A DNA stretch of 64,000 nt, taken from the NCBI GenBank assembly GCA_001792895.1, contig MARA01000003.1, forward strand, positions 2,790,001 through 2,854,000, in the 5' to 3' direction. Position numbers and translations under genes: made by a program. Under the pieces are notes generated by a model that worked only from the letters and a program-made list of their open reading frames with translations, made no database searches and was not told the DNA's origin. Numbering within the stretch: the first letter of the stretch is position 1; each line of letters begins with the position of its first letter. The DNA is from Lentinus brumalis (taxonomy: Eukaryota; Basidiomycota; Agaricomycetes; Polyporales; Polyporaceae). Shown one piece after another: positions 49,472 through 59,140 of the stretch.

Positions 49472-49910
49472 AAGCAGTAGCGTTCGGATCTGGGTCGTCA
49501 GGCAGGCTGTAGGAATATGCGCGCACTGTAGATACGCATCAGGAAAGAAACTTTTGTCGGTTCCTCGCGATGTACAGTAAGTGTTTCAATAAGTAGTAAG
49601 TCGACTTCGTCAAATGTTCGGTTGCTACGGCGTCTCCTGTTAAAGCGGGCGCTCCAAGCTCCGAGAAGCTTTCCTTACAACCACGACCCTTCTCCTCCTC
49701 CCCATACAGGGCCATAGGCTGCTGCCCCTGAATTTGCTGCTGCTTCTTTGTGGACGGCATGGAAAACGAGAGGTAGGTATCATCTCGCTCAGTGACTGTG
49801 TACGGACGAAAGAAAATGAGAGCGCGGAGTGATCAGAACCAATCTGCGAACATCCCGTCGCTGATGCAACATTCATTCACAGCTTAACTCGGAGGATATC
49901 TCCTACCCAT
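49472..49910. other. Spacer between GH16 and F-box copy C
   Basis: No gene is supported. It contains the GH16 3' region and the promoter of the next F-box gene. Confidence 0.4.
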
Positions 49911-51835
49911 GTGCGCTCAACTGTTGACTTGCTTAAGGGCGTTTTTCCGATTGCGTGTCGCTCAACGAGGTATGTTCCAGATTTTATATTCGAGTGCCAA
50001 CATATTCACTGTGACCGGCCAATTGCCACTCCCCAGCGTACAAGAGGTATGTATCTAGACATCTGGAGGCTCATACATCATTGTAACGGTTGATCTTTGT
50101 TTTTCAGTTGTACACTATTGCATCCGCAGTGCACCACTTTCTTATCGATGTGAGGAGCCAGATCAACAGCCTCGCTATCGTACACACGCTCCCGGACGAA
50201 CTTCTCTACCACATTTTCAATCACATTCTATTGCGGGGAGAGGCGTACCCGGGATATGATCTATACGAGCGTCAGAAGCAGGGGGAGACATGGGTCCTCC
50301 TCGGCCTCACTCACGTCTGTCGGACATGGAGAAATCTGTTGCTCCATGCCCCGCAATTCTGGGCGCGCATAGGCTATAGTGCCCCGGAACAATTCACCGC
50401 ATTCCTCGAACGTTCCGGATCGGCTCCGCTTTCACTCTTTGTCGAAGACGGTACTCCCGGCCTTGCAGCCGTTTTGTCGGAGCATGGGCGACGCCTCAAG
50501 AGAATTGACCTCATTTTGACGAGCGACGGGTCATACTTCACACCACTTCTGTCGTTGCCTTTATCGAAGACATCACTCGAATGCTTTACCGTCTCTGCCG
50601 ATGTCGACTGTGATGCAACTTCGGTATCAGTACCAAGCTCGTTGCTGTTCGAGCAGGCGAACTTAGGTCTCCAAGCGTTGGCCCTCTGTCCCGTTCCCGG
50701 CTGGCTCCCCACCAATCACTTTCCGGCCCTCACCCATCTCTACCTGCATGAGGAAAGCGACTCCTTGTGGAGGCCCAATTTCCATTCATTTCTGACTCTC
50801 CTGTCGAACTCGCCGGCTTTGCAGTTCGTCTGCATCTCGAACGCCTTTCTTAACACGTACGACACAATTCCGCCTGCAACGCCAACTGTCGCACTTGACC
50901 AACTGCGGTCCTTCGTCCTCTTGGAATGCGAGACAGTACTGTGTGATCTTCTGAACTACCTCTCGTTTCCCACCGATTCTTTCGTCCGTTTGTCCCACAT
51001 TCGCAACATCGAGGAGCCTTCGAAGATTAATCTACGACACCTCGTCCTCTTGGAGGGTATCCAGCGGATGGATCTGGCTGTAGAGAAGGCGAAGGTTCTG
51101 CTCGTTGCGGACGGACCCTCTGGCGGTTTTTGGCTGGACAACTACCATCATGACGTGTGTACCGTTTCCTGGATGTCCTGGATATCAGACGTTCTCCCCG
51201 CGACAATCCCGCTATCACACCTCACATCCCTGGGGATCTACTTGGGCGACGATATCCCTATTCTGTCCTCCTTGCTACCCCATATTCCGACGCTTCTGGA
51301 GCTAGGGATACGCTTCATATACGGCCACCCGTCCCAGACCATCACCGAAGCCGCTCGCAAACCCGACGAAAACGCGGCCGCGGTAGCAGGCGCATTGCAT
51401 TCATCTCTCGCTCAACAAAGAGCATGCCCTTCCCTTCACGCACTGCACCTCGAGGTGGTCGTTCGACGAAAACTCGGGCCTGGCGTTATGCAGAACTTCA
51501 CGGACATGTGCCCTCCGACTCTCGTAGAAGCACTGGCACTCCGCGCGCAGTCCGAAGACCCTGTGCGTCGCATGACGATTCAGCCTGCAAGACAACTCGG
51601 CAAGTCGAAGAAGCGGAATATTGCAACCGTGATCCCCGAGAGCATACGTAGAGCATTCTCACCTGTGAAGCCGTTCATCGAGGAGTTCACTGTCCACGAC
51701 ATGGTGCCGCACGAAACCGGAACGATGTTCCGGATGCGCGATTGCTGGAACGTGGACGGAGAGGAGACATACTGGAATCTGCATCCTGACTACGACAAAG
51801 CGCGGTACGACTGGTACACTGAACCCAAGGAGTGA
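49911..51835 (+). CDS. F-box-like/LRR-type protein, copy C, uncertain start
   Basis: Third full-length member of the family. The large exon 50108..51835 is open (575 codons) and a 10-nt microexon 50037..50046 precedes it with the same phase as in copies A and B. The first exon ends at 49969 (CGCTCAACGAG before GTATGT) and aligns with the end of the 77-nt exon of A and B, but its correct frame has no ATG back to an in-frame stop at 49830. A nearby ATG at 49909 is one base out of frame. So the start is either altered, supplied by another exon, or lost. The F-box is VHTLPDELLYHIFNHIL, then LTHVCRTWRNLLL, with LPTNHFPALTHLYL and a C-terminal MRDCWNVDGEETYW. Confidence 0.75.
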
Positions 51836-52120
51836 CTTATATCTAAGCACCCTTCCGTCGCGGCTCTTCTGTAGTGAGTTCCTTTCTTGCCCTATGGTTT
51901 GCACTCTGATGGACGCTTGCTGACCGTATGAGACCTAGGTCCCCTATCCGTACCGGAATTGTTGTTGTAGGTGACAATGTACTTTCATGCTCAGATCCGA
52001 CTCGCGCTACCCTCCGGGACTGTTTGGTCTACACGCGGCGTACGCACTAGTGTATTTGCCTTCTGTGCTCCAGATGTACTGATTCATAACGAAGACGGCA
52101 TGATTAAGTACTGCCGCAAG

Positions 52121-53101
52121 CTAAGCAGGTAAGTACTTGATTGTCGCAGAGCTATCGCTGTCAATTGAAACATCTGTGCGCGTCTTTACAGATATCTTAG
52201 CGGCAGCAGCCATGGTCGGAAGTGCGACTCACTTTTCCATCGAGGACAAGGTTGACGGCCGTGCCATTCTTCAAGTCCACGATTGTGCCAGCGTTCGTCT
52301 TTGCCGAAGCACCCGTGAAGACGATCTGTTCGATGTACAAGATATCAGCTTTGCAGACAACCACACATGATATCGTACTCACGGAGCCAAAGTCAGCTAG
52401 AGGGACTTGGCCGTCCGAGAAGAAATCCTCCATGATCCACTCGGCGTTCTGGAAGGCCAGTTGCTATGCGCAGGAAAACCCGGTCAGTACTGTATCATCC
52501 GCCATCTGGCTATGACAGGACTTACCGGTGCCTCAAAGGGCGGCGAAGGCGGCGCGTCGAGGACCTTATAAGCGGTTTGACCCGTAGTCTCGTTCTCGAG
52601 ATAGATGGTGCCCTCGAGGTCACTCGTCGCCACCAACCGGAAGGTGAGCACATCGCCCGATGATATGTCGAAGCCCGTGAAGTTGTACGATGTGTCCGGG
52701 ACCCACTCGTACCACGCGTCGTATGTGAGCTCATTGTCCTCCATCCAGAAGTCGATGCCGGCTTGAAAGAGGCCATTCAAGCCCGTTTCCCGCCACGTCC
52801 ATCCGTCGATCCCGACCCAGGCTGACGCCGCCGTGTACGAGCTGGGCGCGAGCGTCGGCGCTGTGAAGCTTCCGATCACCTCGGTGAAGTTCTCGCCCGC
52901 CGGTGGTGAGACGAGCACTACTCCGGCCCAGTTGCTGCTGAGCAGGCTGTGTGCCGCCGCGGATGAAGGTGCCTCGAGCCTTTGAGCCGCTCTTGTTGGG
53001 ATGCCCGGGCTGCCACGTCTAAGGGACCGCTCGACGAAGGTCGAGGGTCGCGCGAAGGTGACCACCAGGAGGGTGCTGAGAGCGACAAGAGCGAGCTTCA
53101 T
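52121..53101 (-). CDS. Eqolisin, glutamic peptidase (peptidase family G1)
   Basis: Predicted secreted acid peptidase of the aspergilloglutamic/scytalidoglutamic type, which uses a Gln/Glu pair. Exons (minus) are 53101..52526, 52463..52383, 52325..52233 and 52183..52121, all phase 0, 270 residues. A signal peptide (MKLALVALSTLLVVTFA) and a propeptide of about 45 residues precede the mature start around SSNWAGVVL. Catalytic-region landmarks are AWVGIDGWT, LFQAGIDFW (conserved Gln), AWYEWVPD (conserved Glu), AEWIMEDF and VPLADFGS. The last exon uses an AAAG acceptor and ends DSSATIKYLPA, matching the usual C-terminal strand. It converges with F-box copy C. Secretion and family membership suggest extracellular protein degradation at low pH. 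Confidence 0.9.
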
Positions 53102-53158
53102 GGTGATGGGAGTAGGATTGGCGAGAGCGGTAGGGTTTTGGCCATGGACTTTGGCTGC

Positions 53159-53164
53159 TTTATA
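53159..53164 (-). promoter_or_regulatory. TATA box of eqolisin gene
   Basis: TATAAA on the minus strand, 58 bases before the ATG, within the 13-base segment shared with the esterase promoter. Confidence 0.55.
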
Positions 53165-54015
53165 TGTGTCGTCTGTACCAATGCTGATTGCCACAAGTAC
53201 AGGTCAATCTGGTAGCGTGGTCGGCGAAGAGATGTGATGGAGAAGTCCGCGGTTGCCGTACAGTGTACAGTTCGCCGAGCGCAGCATGTGGTAAATTCGC
53301 GCCCATCACCGCCGACTCACGCCCTCGGCCTTTTCCCCTGCAAAGGGTCCTGTCTACCAGCACCGTAACTCTCGACATCCATAGGTATTGAGCGGGGAAG
53401 GGTGACGAGTAGAATGTCGGAGCACGAGGTGTTATTTAGTCCCTTTCTATCGAGCGCAAGATCCGGAAGGATACTGTCTTGCATTCTATCCAGTTGTAAC
53501 CGTTTGCGCCAGTGTATCTCACGAACGATGCCGCCGTTATTCGCCTAATTGAGGCTCGTTGCGCTCATATATTCTAGGAACATCGAGCGGCGATGTCCTA
53601 CCGTCAACCGTACCTAAATCAGAAGAACAGCTAGGCACAGATAGAACGACTACTCAAATACTTGTCGAGTGTTTCTGTTCAGTCGTCAGAACTGCAGGGT
53701 GAACAAAGACATAACTAGCCTGCAGTGTCGGACGGCGCTGGCGCATACACCGGTGGTGTTCCGTTGTCTTCAGTCGCGCGTGGTTGACGTCGATCATTGT
53801 TGAGCTATTCGACCCCGACAACGGAAGTACTCGTCTGGAAGCTGAGTGGACCTGGATTGCAGAAATATGAGCGCCCAAGCAGAGTCGCGAGTCAAAAGTC
53901 GTTAGAAAGCAGTGGAAGTCTGCTCAAGGCGTGTATAGTACAAAGTACACCTCCATAGATCTGCAGAGAATCAACACACCCAGAGGGTTCGTCGTCAGTT
54001 CGTACTAGCAGGGGG
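53165..54015. other. Interval between eqolisin and ABC copy 4
   Basis: No gene is supported. It combines the eqolisin upstream region and the 3' side of ABC copy 4. Confidence 0.4.
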
Positions 54016-57000
54016 TTACAGGAACGCCTGCGCCTGCAGCATCCATATCCGCGCGTACTCCCCCTGCCGCTTGATCAGCTCGTCGTGGGTCCCAGCCTCC
54101 ACGATGACCGAGTCATTCATGTATCTGTAGGCCACTCAGCATGAGCTCGCAGAAAGGACAGAAGCGATCGCGAATACGCACAGAATTAGATCCGCATGCC
54201 GCGTCAGGTTTCCGAAGCGATGCGAGGAGAACACCATCGTCTTGTTCCCGCGCAACTCGCGCAGGCGAGCAAACAGATCTGCGCATCGCTTGTCAGTGCC
54301 CCAGATCTCACATACATAACCTGCCCTATTGGTTCAGCCACTCACCATGCTCCGCCGTTGGGTCCAGCGACGCACTCGGCTCGTCGAACAACAGCAGCCC
54401 GACCTTCGTGTCTTCCGACACCACCGAGCGCATGAACGTCCTGGACACCGCGAGCCGCTGCATCTGGCCCCCGCTCAGCGTCGGCCCGCCCGCCCGCGCA
54501 CCCATCCCACCCGCGCTGCGCACGGCCGAGTAGTCGATATTCCGCCCGAAGAGCGTCTTCGTGCCCTCGGGAATCCCGGAGAAGTAGTCGCGCACGGGCC
54601 GGTCGAGGTACGTGTCGTACTTCTCGGGCAACTTCTCGATGAAGTCGGATGCGCCGCCGAGGCGCGCCGCGGCCTCGACGTGCTCGTCGTTCCGGAAGTT
54701 GGACGGGTCTCCAAGGGCGATGTTGTCTCGGATCTGTAACCATCACGTTATAGAGAGTCAAAGCAGGAGCAGAATGGGGACGTACGGAGAGAGGGAAATG
54801 TGTGTAGTCCTGGAAAAGGACGGAGATTGCCTGGCGGAGGTCGAAGAGCTTGAGCGTGCGGATGTCGTGGCCGTCAAGCAGGATTTGGCCATCGTCGGGA
54901 TCATACAAGCGGGACACGAGCTTGAGGATAGTACTCTTCCCGGATCCGTTCGCACCAACAATCACCTGCGGAACGTATCAGCGTCGATGCCCGCTGCGCC
55001 ATCACGCGACACATACGCATAGCTGGCCCGCAGACAGCTTGAATGAGATGTTCTGGAGAGCATATTGCTCAGATCCAGGATAGCGGAAGGACACGTTCCT
55101 ATCACACGCCGAATCAGCCAGCGAGCCCATCTCGCAAATAACGCACGCACCTGAACTCCAGCGCGATACCGTGTTGAATCTTCTGCGCATCCTCAGGGAA
55201 CGGCACCGTGCCGTCCTCTATCCGGTTCGGGATGTTCGCCACCTCGTACAGCTTGCGCACCGTCGCCAGCTGCTCCGTGATCGAGCTGGTCTGGTCGAAG
55301 AAGCGCCAGACCATGAACGAGAACTGCGACGTGCTCTGCTGCAGCAGATTGAGGGACGCAAGCGACACTGGCATCGACGCCGGGTGCTGGATCGCACGCA
55401 GGGTGAACACGATCTGCAAGGGATCAGCATCTGTAATATCTGGTACCTGGTACGGGCCTGCGTGTGTCGCACGTACCTGCGGGAGCTCGCGCAGGGGATC
55501 GTGCAGGAGACTCCAGAAATTGAAGTGCTTGCGTGACCGGGATATGCGGCGGACGTCGTTGAAGTCCATGGCGTTGTCGGGCCCGACACGTTCGGAAACC
55601 TCCTCGAACTCTTTGTCCATGTTGTCAGCGCAGCCTGCACACGCAGCGTCGGGGCTCGTACCTTTGCTCATGAACTCGGAGAGGTTGCCCGCGATGAACT
55701 CTTTGCGGTGTTCCACGTTGTTCACGACGTGCTTCATGCCAACCATCCGGATGTACTCCTTGTCCTTCGTCGTCGCAGCCCACACTGAACGACGCCGTCA
55801 GCACGGGACGGACGCTGCAGAACCCTCGGAGACGTACCTTGCTCCGACCCGAGGATGTTCCACCTTCCGACCCAGTCGCTCATCGATGTCGCGAAGCACA
55901 GGACCGCCAGGAGCAAGCCGTCGCGCTGCCCACCCAGTACCTGCGCTACCACCGACACCTGCGTGACCACCTGGAGCAGCGTCGCGACGATCTGCCCCGC
56001 CATCATGACAGAGTCGTACGCTATGCTTCCTGACGTCGAGGACGCCTCGTCGAGCTGGCGCTGGACGAGCGGGTCCTCGTATGTGGGCAGGTCGAGGCGA
56101 GCGCGAGCCCGGAAGATGTGCAGCGAGTACTGGGCCTTCAGGCGGCGCGAGAGCGGCCCCTTGATCTCGGCCAGGGCGTGGTTGAGCAGTCGGCGTGTGA
56201 CGGAGCACCCGACGCGGCCAGCGCATATGCGGAAAAGCCTGTCGGCATCTACTTGGCGCGTTTCTATCGCGGATTGTAGCTAGAAACCGAAAACGAGTGA
56301 GCACACTGCAAAGCGCAATGCACAACCGGAAAGGAGCACAGAGGAGTGTCGATGGCGCGTAAAGTCCGTCACTGATTCGCGACACGCTACACCCCGGTGG
56401 CATGTTGTGAATTGCGAGGTCAGGAAGAGACGGCACAAGAAGCGAGACCTCGCGATGCCGAGTGGTATGGCACAAGATTCATTTGAAATCATCAGCTGTC
56501 GAATCATCGAGCCTGGAGACCGAAGCCATCGCACTCTGTTTGCACACACCGCTTGCGGCGGAATGTACATACGGTACTCTCCAGAGGCGACGATGCAGCG
56601 ACCCAGATTCATGCTAATAGTGTCACCATGGGCATATACGCGCTCCGGCGAGCTCCAGCCGATGCGCAACCAGCATTGATCGCCGTGGGCGACCGAGGAG
56701 GGCTATAGGTGGACTAGTGAACAAGCCCACGGTGAAACGGTTGATGTGCCGGTGCCTGGTCGTCTCTGCTCCTCCGTGATAATGCAAAGACTAGTATGGG
56801 AGGTATGGCAGCAGGTTCCGGAGCCACCAAGATGAGTACAGAACTCTCCTGCGGGTGTGGTTAAGTTTCCACCCGGGAAGAGCGACTGAACGCCAAATGA
56901 TTCCAGTGACGTCATAAGCGTGAGGTAGTCAGATCGTGCGTTGTGTAGGACGCTGTGTAGGACGCTGTGAACTTCAAACGCGACCCTGTCTGCTGACAAG

Positions 57001-57530
57001 GACGCGACTGGTATCTTGGCACACCCTCGACTAATCGCAGGTCGTCAGTATGTCCCATGCCAAGTTGCGCATAGACACTAGGCCGCGAGAAGGTGGAGCG
57101 CAAAAGAGAGCATTCAAGGAAGAGAAATGAAGTAGTAGATGTAGAAACGTACGATGTTAATCAACTGGCCTGAGTACCTGTCCGCGACTTCCACGTGAGT
57201 TCAAGCACGCAGCATACTCAAGTCTGCGACTCACCAGAGCGATGCTGCCGGGATCAGCGATGATAGCACCTCCGCAACTCCATAAGCCCCGATGAGGACC
57301 AAGCAACTCCGTATGGAGAGGATGTCGCGGACCATGCGGAGGAGGTACGGCAGACACGCGTATGCCTCGAGTGTCTTCTCGATCCATGTCGACCCAGGAA
57401 TATGCTGCAGGTCGGGGTTGACCTCCTCGTAGAGATCCCATACTCCGACGCGGGTGTGCTTCACGCGAGTGTTGTCCTCTGGGTTAAAGACACCCTTCCG
57501 TTTGGTGACAGCTCGTTTGAAGCGACCCAT
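54016..57530 (-). CDS. ABC half-transporter (exporter type), copy 4, with 873-nt intron
   Basis: Eleven exons (minus): 57530..57235, 57177..57153, 56279..55838, 55784..55662, 55610..55477, 55413..55151, 55098..55017, 54965..54786, 54733..54346, 54278..54182 and 54124..54016, in phase, 712 residues. Like copy 3 it lacks the intron between the signature and Walker B. Intron 2 (57152..56280) is 873 nt, against about 52-56 nt at the same site in copies 1-3, pointing to an insertion. Motifs are Walker [20 protein letters not shown], signature [24 protein letters not shown] and SSHR. It begins MGRFKRAV and has [14 protein letters not shown]. The 51-nt intron before exon 5 is a multiple of three and ends AAAG, so retention would keep frame. 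A TATA element lies at 57622-57627 on the minus strand. Confidence 0.87.
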
Positions 57531-57861
57531 GATGACCTAGACGAGAAGTACGAGAACGAAGGCAGCAAGAGAGTAACGAGCAAGCAAACAAGACGTGAAA
57601 GCAATCCGAAAGCAAGAGAACTTTATAAGCAAGCTAGCAGAGTCAGAAACTGAGCCGCTGCGCAGGCTGCGCGCGGGGTAGAGGCACACCGTGCGGGGCC
57701 GCTGCAGAACACTTGTGTAGACGCCCAGGTATACGGACCACTTGTGGATTACCTAATGCGGAAGTCACTGACGCGTCGCAAACGCGTCCTGGGGCGCCTA
57801 CACTCCTTACCGTCTGCCCGCATCTCCTTCTCCCTCCTTCTCCCCCAACTAGCAGCACATA
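57531..57861. other. Divergent promoter region, ABC copy 4 and UMP1
   Basis: A 331-base region between two divergently transcribed genes. A TATAAA for the ABC gene is visible at 57622-57627 (minus strand); none is obvious for the UMP1 gene, which is expected of a housekeeping gene. Confidence 0.5.
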
Positions 57862-58624
57862 ATGGTATAGCTGCACAAGGATACGTATATGATGATGATG
57901 ACGCTGATATGTGATCAGGATTCTCTCCGCATCGTACCCGGCAAAGGCGACAAGGCCGCGACTGTCCAGGACACGAGCAACAGCTTCGGCCTCCACGATA
58001 CGCTCAAGTACGGCCCCCGGAGTCTCGCCGCGGAGGTGCAGTCGACGGGAAAGATTAGGGACAGGCTGGAGAACGTGCGTGTGCTGCTCGATTGTCCGTG
58101 CGTTTCGTGTGTGCTCAATCGAGTGTCGGACAGTGGGAGGCGACACAGGACAACTTGAAGCTGCAGATGCAACGGCAGCTGTTCGGGCTGCATATGCCGA
58201 TGCGTTTGATGATGGAGAGGAAGATTGTGAGCCAGGTGAGTCGTGATATCGCTCTTGCACGAGGACTTCGGTCTGAACGCGAGTGCCACAGAACCCCCAT
58301 ATGCCAATCCTCCCTCAGTCCAACCTTCACCTCGACATCCTCATGGGACGCGACGAGACTCTGGAATGCGCAGATTTTATGACACCAGGTGCGTATCCTT
58401 CTTCTATTCATCTTGTGTCGGGGCGGCGCGTCGTACTTGAGACGAACATCTCGTCTCGTCTCGCTACGCAGCCTTAAAGCAGCGTGAAGCGCAGTCCACG
58501 ATAACGTTCACTCTCCTCGCAACGACGCTTTGTATAGCACATATACTGACCTACTTCCACAGCATCTGAGATGGCGCACCCTCTGGACATCCACGCCGAC
58601 ATGGAGAAGAAGCTGCGCATGTAA
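57862..58624 (+). CDS. UMP1: Proteasome maturation factor UMP1/POMP
   Basis: Predicted chaperone of 20S proteasome assembly; it holds half-proteasomes and is degraded as the first substrate of the new particle. Proposed exons are 57862..57864 (the ATG alone), 57919..58074, 58134..58235, 58292..58388 and 58563..58624, in phase, 139 residues, the family's usual length. The N terminus then reads MDSLRIVPGKGDKAATVQDT, followed by the strongly conserved SNSFGLHDTLKYGPRSLAAE, then QDNLKLQMQRQLFGLH, MRLMMERKIVS, NPHMPILPQSNLHLDILMGR and a short C-terminal helix. The start-codon-only exon is inferred: the alternative ATG run at 57889 would add ten poorly conserved residues across what looks like a branch point and a CAG acceptor. 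Confidence 0.9.
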
Positions 58625-59140
58625 TGGCGATCGCATGACGGAACGCGTCGACCCGGACTGTAGACTACTTCGCACGCACATGTCTCGTGTATCTGCGCCC
58701 GTCGGCCGCGCCGCGCACATGCGTCGGCGGCGCGCCCTGTATTCTATCCATATTCAGCAATTCCCGCTCCTTATCATCGACGCGACCGCTCTCGGCTCGG
58801 GAGAGCGCGCCACGGGGGCGTCTTGGCGCTGTCCGGGATGACTCGACGTGTGCGCCTGACGTCGGGTATTCCCTCTTATGGTAAGCTTCGGGGCCGCCGT
58901 CTGATGCCGCCAGGGGCGCGCGCGATAACGACGCATGGCGCGGCATCATGTGGGCGGCCTGGGAATCCCGCCCTGGGCGCGCCATAAACGCCCGCGCGCC
59001 CAATTAAAGCCACGCGTGATCGCGTCTGAACACAAACATCCCCTTCGTTCGTGCCCCTCACCACCAACCACCTCCTCAACGCCCTCGACGCCCTCAAACG
59101 CTTCCTCGAACGCTCCCTCGACGCGTAAGACGACGTGAAG
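58625..59140. other. Spacer and promoter of PARP gene
   Basis: No gene is seen. Immediately before the PARP ATG is a pyrimidine-rich leader with repeated CCCTCGACGC-type segments. Confidence 0.45.
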
